7,086 bases of DNA, taken from contig JALRIQ010000330.1 of assembly GCA_023277325.1 (NCBI GenBank), forward strand, positions 1-7,086, in the 5' to 3' direction. Made by a program: the position numbers and the translations under genes. The notes below the pieces were generated by a model. It was given only the letters and a program-made list of their open reading frames with translations, searched no databases and was not told the origin of the DNA. The DNA is from Bacteroidia bacterium. Lineage in GTDB: Bacteria > Bacteroidota > Bacteroidia > UBA8524. Numbering within the stretch: position 1 is the stretch's first letter; each line of letters begins with the position of its first letter. Of the stretch, positions 6,216-7,086 are shown one piece after another.

Positions 6216-6887
6216 ATGAATTGGTCAGCCGATAGAGCGTTAGTTTTTGGAAGTACTGGACTGATTGGAAAGCAACTGGTTCGGCAGTTGGTGGAAGATA
6301 AACAGTATCAAGAGGTGATTCTGTTTTCGAGAAAACCGCTGGAGTCGACTACCCCAAAGGTGAAGGTTGTTACTTTTGATTTTAACCAATGGGAAGGTGT
6401 CGAACAGTATTTTACGCCGAATGCGCAGGTTTTTTGTGCAATCGGAACAACCAAAGCCAAAACGCCTGATTTAGAAGAATACCGTTCCATTGATTATGGA
6501 ATTCCAGTAAAGCTTGCAGAATTCGCGGCACGCGGAAGTTGCCGGGGAATATTTATTGTATCGGCGCTAGGTGCTTATGAGCATAGCATGAATTTCTATA
6601 CCAAGATGAAAGGCGAAATGGAAGTGGCTGTGAAAAAACGTGGTGTTAGAGAAACGTATTTTTTCCGGCCTGCCTTGCTTTTGGGAGAGCGAAATGAAAT
6701 TCGCCGTGGTGAAGATATTGGGAAGATGATTAATGCGGTAGTGAGTCCTTTACTCTTTGGCAAACTTAAAAAGTTCAAAGGCGTAGAGGCAGAAACTGTG
6801 GCTCGGGCCATGATTCATGTGGCCAAAATGGGGTATAAACAGTCCGTGGTCGAAAACGATAAAATTCTTCAGTTTGGCGAATCCTGA
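6216..6887 (+). CDS. Atypical SDR, NAD(P)-binding HTATIP2/TIP30-like protein
   Basis: The 223-residue protein has a Rossmann N-terminus with GSTGLIG (12-18), an ILFSRKP segment after beta 2 (35-41) typical of NADP-preferring atypical SDRs, CAIGTTKAK (74-82), IVSALGA (114-120) and a YxxxK pair (Tyr128, Lys132). The RPALLLGER block (151-159) follows. This layout matches the NAD(P)H-binding, HTATIP2-like family, whose bacterial members have no well-defined substrate. The open frame extends back to a TTG at 6198, but ATG 6216 gives the expected short lead-in to beta strand 1 and a 68-bp divergent spacer from mnmD. Its 3' end overlaps the likely start of the FAD oxidoreductase by 14 bases, indicating cotranscription and probable translational coupling. 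Confidence 0.87.
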   Translation: MNWSADRALVFGSTGLIGKQLVRQLVEDKQYQEVILFSRKPLESTTPKVKVVTFDFNQWEGVEQYFTPNAQVFCAIGTTKAKTPDLEEYRSIDYGIPVKLAEFAARGSCRGIFIVSALGAYEHSMNFYTKMKGEMEVAVKKRGVRETYFFRPALLLGERNEIRRGEDIGKMINAVVSPLLFGKLKKFKGVEAETVARAMIHVAKMGYKQSVVENDKILQFGES

Positions 6888-7086
6888 AACCCTGATTGTC
6901 GGTCAAGGGATTGCCGGCACCGTGCTCGCCCGTCTCCTTGAAAAAGCAGGAGAATCATTCTTAATTATTGATGGAAATTTACCCTCAGCATCTCGCGCTG
7001 CTGCTGGGGTTTGGAATCCAATTGCTGTTAAACGTTTCCTCAAGGCCTGGTTGGCTGATGAATCTGTCGCGTCTTCGCAAGCTTTT
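6874..7086 (+). CDS. FAD-dependent oxidoreductase (DAO family), 5' part
   Basis: From a TTG at 6874 the frame is open to the window end (71 codons) and encodes ETLIVGQGIAGTVLARLLEK with the dinucleotide-binding motif GQGIAG (10-15) and Asp33 at the end of beta strand 2 (FLIIDG), the residue that usually binds the FAD ribose. ASRAAAGVWNPIAVKRFLKAW then matches the conserved region of DAO-type flavoproteins common in Bacteroidota. No ATG is available in this frame before the FAD motif; TTG 6874 is the best start and overlaps the SDR gene by 14 bases. The catalytic and substrate-binding parts are outside the window, so the substrate is unknown. A link to tRNA modification with nearby mnmD, in the way of the MnmC oxidoreductase half, is conceivable but unproven. 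Confidence 0.85.
   Translation, partial: MANPETLIVGQGIAGTVLARLLEKAGESFLIIDGNLPSASRAAAGVWNPIAVKRFLKAWLADESVASSQAF

Noticed and set aside
6148..6216. N-terminal extension of MnmD from ATG 6216
   Set aside because: The extra 23 residues do not resemble the family and would use up the whole divergent promoter region.

Overview
The window looks like a chromosomal segment of a Bacteroidota bacterium, most likely near Flavobacteriales/Cytophagales. The grounds are the gene families (an HxxxCxxC anti-sigma-like mini-protein, an Ate/Bpt-like aminoacyl-tRNA-protein transferase, a stand-alone MnmD, a membrane-anchored SRPBCC-GyrI protein), the lack of strong Shine-Dalgarno sites, TAnnTTTG-like -7 elements, and moderate base composition. 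No rRNA, tRNA, CRISPR array, integrase or insertion sequence was seen.

Left end (1-840): an 18-unit tandem array of 7-bp units with a constant GTCT half and a variable triplet (62-187). It abuts, and supplies the stop codon of, a small minus-strand zinc-finger-like gene (180-470). Upstream of that gene is the 5' remnant of an MscS-type mechanosensitive channel gene (541-719, minus) with an apparent early frameshift and loss of everything after the first membrane helix. This part shows decay and rearrangement.

Centre (840-5424): a minus-strand Ate/Bpt-like GNAT-fold transferase is divergent from a plus-strand secreted protein with three consecutive carboxypeptidase-regulatory-like beta-sandwich domains and a VWA domain with a complete MIDAS motif. 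The VWA gene ends inside an intrinsic terminator hairpin that is symmetrical enough to serve the convergent SRPBCC-GyrI gene as well.

Right end (5491-7086): mnmD (methyltransferase for wobble-uridine modification, minus) is divergent from an atypical SDR/HTATIP2-like NAD(P)-binding protein. That gene overlaps the start of an FAD-dependent (DAO-family) oxidoreductase that runs off the window. An MnmD and an FAD oxidoreductase so close together recall the two halves of gamma-proteobacterial MnmC, but a functional link here is only inference.

Most of the window is ordinary housekeeping and envelope content. I see no clear new multi-gene system. The points most worth checking are the 7-bp array, the triple-domain VWA protein, the terminator/stop-codon overlap, the divergent Ate-like enzyme with its long C-terminal extension, and the mnmD/FAD-oxidoreductase neighbourhood.
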